Shown in pieces: positions 8,204 through 14,490 of a DNA stretch of 64,000 nucleotides. The stretch covers positions 695,882 to 759,881 of the forward strand of contig NZ_SGIU01000002.1 of NCBI RefSeq assembly GCF_004296335.1, given 5' to 3'. This DNA is from Flagellimonas allohymeniacidonis (GTDB taxonomy: Bacteria; Bacteroidota; Bacteroidia; Flavobacteriales; Flavobacteriaceae). Made by a program: the position numbers and the translations under genes. Every line of letters starts with the position of its first letter. Position 1 is the first letter of the stretch. The notes beneath the pieces were generated by a model. It was not told where the DNA came from, did not search any database, and worked only from the letters and a program-made list of their open reading frames with translations.

Positions 8204-8258
8204 ACACATTTCAAAAAACATTTTATAAAAGGACGATCACCTGGTATATCCTAATTAC

Positions 8259-8275
8259 GTGTCTTTTTAAGACAC
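8259..8275 (+). terminator. Candidate hairpin after the sigma-factor gene
   Basis: A perfect 7-bp stem (GTGTCTT, loop TTT, AAGACAC) lies 55 bases past the sigma-factor stop, followed only by TTATT. It is plausible as the terminator of the S21-NYN-sigma operon, but the T-run is weak. Confidence 0.4.
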
Positions 8276-8308
8276 TTATTCAAGTCCATAATCATCTAGA
8301 ATGATGGG

Positions 8309-8428
8309 ATGCAAAGTCTGCGCGTCATTTTTGGAAGTGCTGAAAATCAAGGTTTCAGTTTATTGGGCAATTCAGAAGCAAAACAGGCACAAGAAGCATT
8401 ACTTAAAAAAATAGAAGAAGCTCCTTAA
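8309..8428 (+). CDS. Possible 39-residue small protein
   Basis: An ATG-started frame encodes 39 residues (begins MQSLRVIFGS, ends LLKKIEEAP) with an in-frame stop just upstream. The composition is protein-like: an Ala/Gln/Glu/Lys-rich second half that would form an amphipathic helix. No recognisable family and no clear ribosome binding site are seen, and it lies beyond the hairpin that follows the sigma factor. It may be a real small protein, the remnant of a longer gene, or chance. Confidence 0.2.
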   Translation: MQSLRVIFGSAENQGFSLLGNSEAKQAQEALLKKIEEAP

Positions 8429-8483
8429 TGAGCTTTAAATAAAGGAGTTTAAGGAAAAGGTTGGATTCTTGCCGGGGCTACTT

Positions 8484-8885
8484 TCAAACGCTGTTCCCGT
8501 TTTTCACAAATATCTTTTCCAAGGCGTTTCTAGATAACGGCTTATCAAAATAGCCGGAAATCAGTTTGTGTTCTTTGGCAATGGCCCGGTCTTTCGCATT
8601 TACAAAGGCAGAAAGCACGTAAATCTTAGGGAAATTATGCTTTTTGGCTAGGTGATTTAGGTTATCCACAAAGGCCCAACCATCCATTTCTTCCATTATG
8701 AGGTCCAAGAAGATGATATCAGGCAACCTTTTTTGGCTTTCCAACAATTCAGAACATACGACCAACCCTTCCTCAGCGCTCGTACAGGTGATGATTTCAA
8801 AATCATCTTGATATTGTTGAATACAATACCTAGTCGCAAACTGGGACACCAAATCATCATCAATAATACAAATGGTTTGCCGCAT
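8484..8885 (-). CDS. Stand-alone response-regulator receiver protein
   Basis: A 133-residue CheY-like receiver with nothing attached. The acidic pocket is Asp9-Asp11, the phospho-acceptor is Asp61 in IIFLDLIMEEMDGW, the switch Ser is in LSAF at about 92, and the conserved lysine is Lys115 in YFDKP. It should accept a phosphate from a histidine kinase and pass the signal on by protein contact. No histidine kinase or phosphotransfer protein is present in the window, so it is an orphan. It sits 100 bases from the sulfur-transport gene on the same strand; cotranscription with it is possible but not supported by any motif. It is followed by the 280-base gap holding the sigma-gene hairpin. Confidence 0.88.
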   Translation of the reverse strand: MRQTICIIDDDLVSQFATRYCIQQYQDDFEIITCTSAEEGLVVCSELLESQKRLPDIIFLDLIMEEMDGWAFVDNLNHLAKKHNFPKIYVLSAFVNAKDRAIAKEHKLISGYFDKPLSRNALEKIFVKNGNSV

Positions 8886-8985
8886 TGGAGGTTTAAAGTA
8901 GGGGTTATCGGTCGTAAAGCTAAGACCTTCCTGCGAAAATTCAAGCCAAATTCGGCGTTTGGACCAATTAACTGGACAGATAACC

Positions 8986-9399
8986 TTAATGAGGCAACCT
9001 ACTCCTTAAGATTCCATAACAATAAGTCCCTAAAATTGCTGCCCCCAACGCAATCAGTATTGGGAAATAACCCGCGCCAGCAAGCACAAACATGGGACCT
9101 GGACAGGCACCGGCCAAGGCCCATCCCAAACCAAAAAGAATTCCTCCCAAGATGTATCTCGCATATCCCCGATCCTTGGGGATGAAAACAATTTTTTCAC
9201 CATAAAATGATTTTATGTTGAATCTTTTGATCAGTTGAATCTGTACAATCCCCAAAACAAGTGCGGAACCGATTATCCCGTACATGTGGAAGGCGTCAAA
9301 CTGAAACATTTCGTAAATACGGAACCAAGAGGCCGCCTCAGATTTAAAAAGGACTATTCCAAAGAAGATTCCGACAAATAAATAACCTAATACCCTCAT
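8986..9399 (-). CDS. YeeE/YedE-family permease subunit (DUF6691 type)
   Basis: A 137-residue membrane protein with four predicted helices and the family signature GWALAGACPGP at about residues 94-104. The cysteine in that motif is thought to pass sulfur through the membrane in YeeE/TsuA-type thiosulfate transporters. It forms a split permease with the preceding 185-residue subunit: their genes are separated by only 2 bases, and many bacteria carry the same pair (PmpA/PmpB style) beside rhodanese and persulfide dioxygenase genes. The substrate is a reduced sulfur species, thiosulfate or a persulfide carrier, by family and context. Transcription most likely comes from the operator-controlled promoter at 9981-9988. 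Confidence 0.85.
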   Translation of the reverse strand: MRVLGYLFVGIFFGIVLFKSEAASWFRIYEMFQFDAFHMYGIIGSALVLGIVQIQLIKRFNIKSFYGEKIVFIPKDRGYARYILGGILFGLGWALAGACPGPMFVLAGAGYFPILIALGAAILGTYCYGILRSRLPH

Positions 9400-9401
9400 T
9401 G

Positions 9402-9959
9402 CTAAAACAATATTGGAAATAAAACATGAACCATAAAAAGTCCTCCTATGAAAAACCCTATTACAGCAATCAAGGAAGGAAGCTGCAGGTTGCTAAGACC
9501 TGAAATCGCATGACCAGAGGTGCAACCTCCGGCATATCGAGCGCCGAAGCCTACCAAAAAGCCCCCAACTATCAATATGAGCAAAGACGAAATATCTGTA
9601 AAAACCTGGCTTCCAAAGAGGTTTTCAGGTAGATAGGCCTTACCTGCATCGGCAAAGCCCAAAGTATGAAGTTCCGCGCTGCTTTCGTTGGCAATTGCCA
9701 CGGCATTATCAGGAGAAAGACCATAGTTGGCAATAAATCCTCCAATTATTACACCGAGAACCACAGTGAGATTCCATCGATTCGCTTTCCAATCAAACCT
9801 AAAAAAATCGGCATGTTTTCCGGCTCCACAAATGGTACACAGCGTTCTGAGGTTGGACGACATTCCAAAATTTTTGCCCATCATCGTTAGCAAAAAGAGT
9901 ACAAGGGCTATTAATGGCCCTGATACATACCAAGGCCAAGGTTCGAAGATAAAATCCAT
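9402..9959 (-). CDS. YeeE/YedE-family permease subunit
   Basis: A 185-residue membrane protein with about five helices. The hallmark GFGARYAGGCTSGHAISG lies near residues 138-155, with the cysteine expected in the sulfur relay. It also has an N-terminal TICGAGKHADFFRF segment that is conserved in this family. It is the first gene of a two-gene unit with the DUF6691 subunit, and together they match the length of one full YeeE permease. The ATG at 9959 lies about 16 bases from the predicted transcript start, downstream of a TATTTTTG -7 element and a GTAAC-N4-GTTAC-like dyad that also faces the sulfite dehydrogenase gene. Import or export of thiosulfate-like sulfur at the inner membrane is inferred. 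Confidence 0.87.
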   Translation of the reverse strand: MDFIFEPWPWYVSGPLIALVLFLLTMMGKNFGMSSNLRTLCTICGAGKHADFFRFDWKANRWNLTVVLGVIIGGFIANYGLSPDNAVAIANESSAELHTLGFADAGKAYLPENLFGSQVFTDISSLLILIVGGFLVGFGARYAGGCTSGHAISGLSNLQLPSLIAVIGFFIGGLFMVHVLFPILF

Positions 9960-9976
9960 ACTATGTTTTGTTCATT

Positions 9977-9999
9977 CGTGCAAAAATACACTTTGCACG
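9977..9999. promoter_or_regulatory. 8-bp inverted repeat over the yeeE promoter
   Basis: CGTGCAAA and TTTGCACG are separated by 7 bases. The repeat covers the -7 element of the permease promoter (9981-9988), so a second regulator, probably a repressor, could bind here. It may also be chance, since part of it is fixed by the promoter. Confidence 0.35.
9981..9988 (-). promoter_or_regulatory. -7 element of the YeeE/YedE permease promoter
   Basis: On the minus strand this reads TATTTTTG, a perfect TAnnTTTG. Its last base is exactly 36.5 bp from the centre of the dyad at 10011-10024. The ATG at 9959 would lie about 16 bases downstream of the transcript start. Confidence 0.7.
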
Positions 10000-10010
10000 C
10001 GGGTCATTGG

Positions 10011-10024
10011 GTTACTTGGGTTAC
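10011..10024. promoter_or_regulatory. Shared Crp/Fnr-type operator between yeeE and sulfite dehydrogenase
   Basis: The dyad GTTAC-TTGG-GTTAC matches GTAAC-N4-GTTAC at 9 of 10 half-site positions. It lies 36.5 bp (centre to last base) from a TAnnTTTG-like element on each side, which puts it near -42 at both divergent promoters, the classic class II activator position. The same site type and spacing recur at 14477-14490 and 16253-16266. The likely binder is the Crp/Fnr protein encoded at 16272-16904. Confidence 0.7.
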
Positions 10025-10046
10025 ATAAGTATCCTAAAATATATGT

Positions 10047-10054
10047 TACCTTTA
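10047..10054 (+). promoter_or_regulatory. -7 element of the sulfite dehydrogenase promoter
   Basis: TACCTTTA matches TAnnTTTG in 7 of 8 positions counted with the two free bases. It is centred as expected relative to the operator at 10011-10024. The transcript would begin about 6 bases before the ATG at 10066, giving a very short leader. Confidence 0.55.
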
Positions 10055-10065
10055 AATCTGGCATT

Positions 10066-11286
10066 ATGAACCGAAGAGATTTCAACAACAAGTTTTCACT
10101 ATCCACCATTGGAAGTTTTTTGGGAATCCATTTCATTTCCGGACACCTACTTTCAGCAAAACAGCTCCCAGTACACCTTCAAGATCCCGATCCCTACAAA
10201 ATGTTCGGCAAGGATAAGAACATGGTGCTCTTGAATGACAGGCCATGGAACATGGAAGCGAGGGCCCACCTTTTGAATGATGCAATTACCCCGAACAAGT
10301 ACATGTTCATCCGCAATAATGGCAAAATTCCACAGAACATCGACATCAAAAATTGGAGTTTGACCCTAGATGGTGAATCTGTAAAAACAAAAAAAACCTA
10401 TTCCCTTAACGAGCTAAAATCAAGGTTTGAGCATCATACCTATCAGTTGACCTTGGAATGCGGTGGCAATGGTAGAAGTGAGTTCGACCCCCCTGCAAAG
10501 GGCAACCAATGGAGCGTTGGTGCGGTTTCATGTGCGGAATGGACCGGGATTCGGTTAAAAGATGTTCTCAAGGATGTCGGCCTTGAAGATTCTGCGGTTT
10601 ATATCGGCTATCATGCAGCTGACACCCATTTGAGTGGTGACCCAACAAAAGAACCCATTTCACGGGGTGTTCCGATAGCCAAAGCGATGCAAGACGAAAC
10701 CCTTTTGGCCTTTAAAATGAATGGGAAGGACATTCCTTTGGCACATGGATATCCGCTTCGTTTGGTTTGTGGCGGTTGGCCCGCCTCCGCTTCGGGCAAA
10801 TGGATAAATCGCATTAGCGTTCGCAATAAAGTACATGATGGAGCCAAAATGGGAGGCAGCTCGTACCGAGTTCCCTGTGAAACCGTCGCACCAGGGGCTA
10901 AAGTTTCCGATGAAAATATGTGCATCATTCAGTCCATGCCCATAAAATCACTGATTACATATCCAAAGACCGGGGCTATACTTCCCTTGGGAAAATCACT
11001 ATCCATTAAGGGTCATGCCTGGGCAGGGGAATTAGAGGTTGCTAAAATGGAATATTCCATTAATTTTGGAAGCACTTGGGCGTCCTGCTCGCTTAAAAAT
11101 CCACCCAATCGCTTGGCATGGCAACATTTTGATGCCAAAATTCGCTTTCCCAAAAAGGGATATTATGAAGTATGGGCGAGAGCTACCGACTCCCATGGAA
11201 TTGGTCAACCGATGGTGTTGCCAGGATGGAACCCTAAAGGGTATTTGAACAACGCTTGCCATCGTATTGCCGTAAAAGTAGTTTAA
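10066..11286 (+). CDS. Sulfite dehydrogenase, molybdopterin subunit (SorA/SoxC-like)
   Basis: A 406-residue enzyme that would oxidise sulfite to sulfate in the periplasm. The N-terminus is a twin-arginine-like signal (NRRDF followed by a hydrophobic stretch to about residue 32). The sulfite oxidase fold follows: FIRNNGKIP, then TLECGGNGRSEF, in which Cys132 should bind molybdenum, then a C-terminal immunoglobulin-like dimerisation domain from about 290 (VAKMEYSINFGSTW, YEVWARATD). It lacks the haem b5 domain of animal enzymes and instead is followed after 2 bases by a c-type cytochrome gene, the arrangement of SorAB. It begins the plus-strand side of the sulfur cluster, under a promoter with the shared operator. 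SoxC-like activity is less likely because no sox genes are present. Confidence 0.88.
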   Translation: MNRRDFNNKFSLSTIGSFLGIHFISGHLLSAKQLPVHLQDPDPYKMFGKDKNMVLLNDRPWNMEARAHLLNDAITPNKYMFIRNNGKIPQNIDIKNWSLTLDGESVKTKKTYSLNELKSRFEHHTYQLTLECGGNGRSEFDPPAKGNQWSVGAVSCAEWTGIRLKDVLKDVGLEDSAVYIGYHAADTHLSGDPTKEPISRGVPIAKAMQDETLLAFKMNGKDIPLAHGYPLRLVCGGWPASASGKWINRISVRNKVHDGAKMGGSSYRVPCETVAPGAKVSDENMCIIQSMPIKSLITYPKTGAILPLGKSLSIKGHAWAGELEVAKMEYSINFGSTWASCSLKNPPNRLAWQHFDAKIRFPKKGYYEVWARATDSHGIGQPMVLPGWNPKGYLNNACHRIAVKVV

Positions 11287-11288
11287 GA

Positions 11289-11750
11289 ATGTCCGAAGTT
11301 TTTAGAAAACAGGTAAAAAGGTTGATGGGCATGCTAACGATATTCATGTTCTTGATAATTCTCTTTTTGGGCGGATTGATCTATTTTCAAAATCATCCAG
11401 AAAAACTATACCTCAATGCTCCGGAAGAGGAACTTGTTGAAATTTCGGAGCAAATTGACGACAAAATCGAAAATGGAATCCACGTTCGAACGGGATTTGT
11501 GGCTGATGAGGGCATGGACCTGGTCATCCAAAATTGTACCAGTTGCCATTCATCCAAATTGGTCACGCAAAATCGCATGAGCAAGGAAGGCTGGGAGGCT
11601 ACCATACTGTGGATGCAGGAAACTCAAAATCTTTGGGATTTAGGGGCGAATCAGGACGTCATAACAGCCTATCTTGCCAAAAATTATGGACCTGTGGCCA
11701 AGGGAAGACGACAAAATTTAAAGGATATCGACTGGTATCCACTTAAATAA
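11289..11750 (+). CDS. c-type cytochrome subunit of sulfite dehydrogenase (SorB-like)
   Basis: A 153-residue protein with an N-terminal membrane anchor at about residues 12-33 and one haem-binding motif, CTSCH at 83-87, in a small cytochrome domain; a methionine such as Met97 would be the axial ligand. It should take electrons from the molybdopterin subunit encoded 2 bases upstream and hand them to the respiratory chain. The surrounding sequence (VIQNCTSCHSSKLV, WEATILWMQ) resembles the short SorB-like cytochromes that accompany bacterial sulfite oxidases. Start chosen at ATG 11289 because upstream in-frame codons overlap the preceding gene. Confidence 0.85.
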   Translation: MSEVFRKQVKRLMGMLTIFMFLIILFLGGLIYFQNHPEKLYLNAPEEELVEISEQIDDKIENGIHVRTGFVADEGMDLVIQNCTSCHSSKLVTQNRMSKEGWEATILWMQETQNLWDLGANQDVITAYLAKNYGPVAKGRRQNLKDIDWYPLK

Positions 11751-11757
11751 GTACCGT

Positions 11758-12636
11758 ATGCAAGAATATTTTGAAGCATTCGTCAGTGGTTTTTTGGGGA
11801 CTCTGCAATGGACATGGAAGTCCATACTTTTTGAAGTGCCCTGGTACACCAATTATTTTTGGGGCCTGGTTTTGATTTCTTTGTTCATTTGGGCATTGGA
11901 GATACTATTTCCTTGGAGAAAGGACCAATCGGTTTTTAGAAAGGATTTTTGGTTGGACGGGTTTTACATGTTCTTCAACTTTTTCATTTTCTCCATCGTC
12001 ATCAATGGTGTTTATAAGATGTTGGAGGTTGGGTTTCAGGAATTTGGAATTTCAGCAAGCAGTTTGGCCCTTATTGATATGTCTTCATGGTCCATCGGGT
12101 TGCAATTGTTGGTCTTCTTTGTCCTTTTGGATTTTGTCCAATGGCTCACCCACATCGCCCTGCATAAGTTCCCAATACTTTGGCGCTTCCATAAAGTACA
12201 TCACAGTGTAAAGGAAATGGGCTTTGCCGCCCACCTTCGCTATCATTGGATGGAAAACATTTTTTACAAACCCTTAAAAACTTTTGGGGTGATGTTGTTG
12301 GGAGGCTTTGAACCTGATCAGGCCTACATTGTACATTTTACCGCCATTGCCATTGGGCATTTCAACCATTCCAACATTAAGATTACTTGGGGGCCTTTCA
12401 AATACATCTTCAATAATCCCGTGATGCACCTGTACCATCATTCTTATACCCTCCCCAAAGGAAGCTATGGAGTGAATTTTGGGATTAGCCTGAGCTTATG
12501 GGATTACCTATTTAAGACCAATTACATTCCAGAAGATGGTGGTACGATTGACCTGGGGTATCCCGGGGACGAGTCCATGCCCAGCGGTTTTTTTAAACAA
12601 CTGGTCTACGGATTTATTAAAAAAAGGAAGACTTAA
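11758..12636 (+). CDS. Fatty acid hydroxylase / sterol desaturase family membrane protein
   Basis: A 292-residue di-iron membrane protein with about four helices in its first 130 residues. The histidine clusters of the superfamily are all present: HIALHK with WRFHKVHH near 140-157, HFNHSN near 200-205, and HLYHHS near 222-228. Members hydroxylate or desaturate acyl chains, sterols, sphingoid or carotenoid lipids; which substrate is used cannot be told. It begins 7 bases after the cytochrome gene, so it is probably in the sulfite dehydrogenase operon. That link to sulfur metabolism is unexplained; hydroxylation of sulfonolipids, which many Flavobacteriia make, is one guess. Its stop overlaps that of the rhodanese gene on the opposite strand. 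Confidence 0.85.
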   Translation: MQEYFEAFVSGFLGTLQWTWKSILFEVPWYTNYFWGLVLISLFIWALEILFPWRKDQSVFRKDFWLDGFYMFFNFFIFSIVINGVYKMLEVGFQEFGISASSLALIDMSSWSIGLQLLVFFVLLDFVQWLTHIALHKFPILWRFHKVHHSVKEMGFAAHLRYHWMENIFYKPLKTFGVMLLGGFEPDQAYIVHFTAIAIGHFNHSNIKITWGPFKYIFNNPVMHLYHHSYTLPKGSYGVNFGISLSLWDYLFKTNYIPEDGGTIDLGYPGDESMPSGFFKQLVYGFIKKRKT

Positions 12637-13013
12637 TCCCTGGTCCAGTCATCATAGCCCCCAGAATAGTCCAATATGTTTTGAAAGCCTTCTTTTCTCA
12701 ATAGTTGGGCCGCCGAGTTGCTTCGCCCACCTTTTTTGCAATACAGGTACACCGGTTCATCCTTCTCGAGAGCCGAGATTTGTTTTAAGAAAGTTTCTTT
12801 GTCCTTAATGTTGAAATTAACGGCACCATCAATATGTCCTGCGGTAAATTCGGCAGGAGTTCGGACATCAAGTAGTTGTACATCCTTCCCCACAACCTCA
12901 GCCATCACCGTTTGCTTGTCAATCTTTTTGATGGAACCTTCCTTTTTTGGCTGGCATCCAAAAAATTGTAGAAAAAGAGCAACGGCAAGAACAGGTTTAA
13001 AAATAGTGCGCAT
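12633..13013 (-). CDS. Rhodanese-like lipoprotein
   Basis: A 126-residue single rhodanese domain behind a lipoprotein signal peptide; the lipobox cysteine is the one in FFGC at about residue 20. The active-site loop is YCKKGGRS, with the cysteine that carries a persulfide during sulfur transfer, and the CH2A-like motif LLDVRTPAEF lies near 48-57. It should therefore sit in the membrane, facing the periplasm, and move sulfane sulfur there. The gene follows the persulfide dioxygenase gene by 3 bases and is certainly part of its operon. It converges tail to tail with the fatty acid hydroxylase gene, with 4 bases overlap, so the two operons share their 3' ends. Confidence 0.88.
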   Translation of the reverse strand: MRTIFKPVLAVALFLQFFGCQPKKEGSIKKIDKQTVMAEVVGKDVQLLDVRTPAEFTAGHIDGAVNFNIKDKETFLKQISALEKDEPVYLYCKKGGRSNSAAQLLRKEGFQNILDYSGGYDDWTRD

Positions 13014-13016
13014 TCC

Positions 13017-14429
13017 CTAATCTTTTAAAGTGGTCGGGCAAACAAAGTTCGTAACCGGGATTCCAGCCTTTTTAATGGCAGCAAAGCCACCAGCTACGTC
13101 CACCAAATTATGTACACCCCTACTTTTAAGAATGGATGCTGCAATCATGCTGCGGTAACCTCCAGCGCAATGCACATAAAAGGTTTCATCGGATGGGAAC
13201 TCGGTCAAGTGATCATTAAGAAAATCCAGTGGGGTCAAGTGGGCATTATCAATATGCTCCGCGCTGTACTCAGGTTCTTTTCGGACATCAAAGACAGGTA
13301 CTCCTTCCTCGACTTTGCTCTTAAAGGTGTCAGCTTGGATGCTCTGTACACTATCCGTTTCTTTTCCCGAGGCTTCCCAAGCCTCAATTCTACCTTTCAA
13401 ATAACCTATGGTCCCATCAAAACCAACACGGGATAGCCTTGTGATGGTTTCTTCTTCCTTGCCCTCCGGTGTTATGAGCAAAATGGGCTGTTTCACATCA
13501 GCAATTAAGGAGCCCACCCATGGTGCGAAGCTTCCATTTAAGCCAATAAATATGGAACGTGGTATATGGGCCTTGGCAAAGTCATCCTGATGACGGACAT
13601 CCAGAACTACGGCTCCGGTTTCGTTGGCAGCAATTTCAAAAGCCGCCGGTGACAAGGCAACAGCTCCTCTTTCGATTACTTCATCGATATCATCATACCC
13701 CTCTTTGTTCATTTTTACATTTAATGGGAAATATTGCGGGGGTGGTAATAAGCCATCCGTGACTTCTTTTATGAACTCCTCTCGGGTCATATTTGCTCTC
13801 AAGGCGTAGTTCATCTTCTTCTGATTGCCCAAAGTATCGACCGTTTCTTTCATCATGTTCTTTCCGCAAGCCGAACCTGCTCCGTGTGCCGGATAAACAA
13901 TCACCTCATCTGCCAACGGCATGATTTTGGTTCGAAGACTGTCAAACAAGGTGCCTGCCAATTCTTCTTGGGTCATATCGGCCGCCTTTTGCGCCAAATC
14001 AGGTCTTCCCACATCCCCCAAAAACAGCGTATCACCACTAAAAATGGCATGGTCCTTTCCATTTTCATCCCTTAACAAATAGGTTGTGCTCTCCATAGTA
14101 TGCCCTGGTGTATGCAGCGCAACTATGGTTAGTTTTCCTAAAGGAAACTCCTGGCCATCCTCGGCTATAATGGCATCAAAACTTGGATTGGCCAGTGGCC
14201 CGTAAACTATAGGGGCTCCACTTTCCTTGGAAAGGGTAACGTGGCCGCTCACAAAGTCCGCATGAAAATGGGTCTCGAAAATATATTTTATTTTGGCGCC
14301 ATCGGCCTGAACCCTTTTAAGATAGGGCTCGACCTCACGCAAAGGGTCAATAATCGCTGCTTCTCCTTCGCTTTCTATATAGTAGGCTCCTTGCGCCAAG
14401 CATCCTGTATAAATTTGTTCAATTTTCAT
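13017..14429 (-). CDS. Persulfide dioxygenase-like MBL fold protein fused to two rhodanese domains
   Basis: A 470-residue protein related to ETHE1/CstB-type enzymes. The N-terminal metallo-beta-lactamase domain (1-245) has THFHADFVSGH (His54, His56, Asp58, His63), TPGH (His110) and SGDTLF (Asp133), the ligand set for mononuclear iron that oxidises a persulfide to sulfite. Residues 258-355 form a rhodanese fold whose catalytic cysteine is missing (LLITPEGKEEE in the loop), so it is probably structural. Residues 370-465 form a second rhodanese with an intact loop, VHCAGGYRS. This arrangement occurs widely in sulfide detoxification. The sulfite made here could be consumed by the sulfite dehydrogenase encoded on the other strand. 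It has its own operator-controlled promoter and is followed by the rhodanese lipoprotein. Confidence 0.9.
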   Translation of the reverse strand: MKIEQIYTGCLAQGAYYIESEGEAAIIDPLREVEPYLKRVQADGAKIKYIFETHFHADFVSGHVTLSKESGAPIVYGPLANPSFDAIIAEDGQEFPLGKLTIVALHTPGHTMESTTYLLRDENGKDHAIFSGDTLFLGDVGRPDLAQKAADMTQEELAGTLFDSLRTKIMPLADEVIVYPAHGAGSACGKNMMKETVDTLGNQKKMNYALRANMTREEFIKEVTDGLLPPPQYFPLNVKMNKEGYDDIDEVIERGAVALSPAAFEIAANETGAVVLDVRHQDDFAKAHIPRSIFIGLNGSFAPWVGSLIADVKQPILLITPEGKEEETITRLSRVGFDGTIGYLKGRIEAWEASGKETDSVQSIQADTFKSKVEEGVPVFDVRKEPEYSAEHIDNAHLTPLDFLNDHLTEFPSDETFYVHCAGGYRSMIAASILKSRGVHNLVDVAGGFAAIKKAGIPVTNFVCPTTLKD

Positions 14430-14446
14430 CTCAAATAATTTTAATT

Positions 14447-14454
14447 CAAAGATA
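14447..14454 (-). promoter_or_regulatory. -7 element of the persulfide dioxygenase promoter
   Basis: On the minus strand this reads TATCTTTG, a perfect TAnnTTTG. The last base is 36.5 bp from the centre of the dyad at 14477-14490, and the transcript would start about 12 bases before the ATG at 14429. Confidence 0.7.
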
Positions 14455-14476
14455 ACACTGCTAAACTTTCTTTTTG

Positions 14477-14490
14477 GCTACTCAAGTTAC
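14477..14490. promoter_or_regulatory. Crp/Fnr-type operator upstream of persulfide dioxygenase
   Basis: Read towards the gene it is GTAAC-TTGA-GTAGC, matching GTAAC-N4-GTTAC in 8 of 10 half-site positions. It overlaps the stop codon of the SulP gene (14487-14489). Its distance to the downstream -7 element equals that of the other sites in this cluster. Confidence 0.65.

Noticed and set aside
9727-10065. Upstream extension of the sulfite dehydrogenase frame (113 extra codons)
   Set aside because: It overlaps the YeeE gene on the other strand, has no protein-like features, and the twin-arginine-type signal and promoter place the start at 10066.
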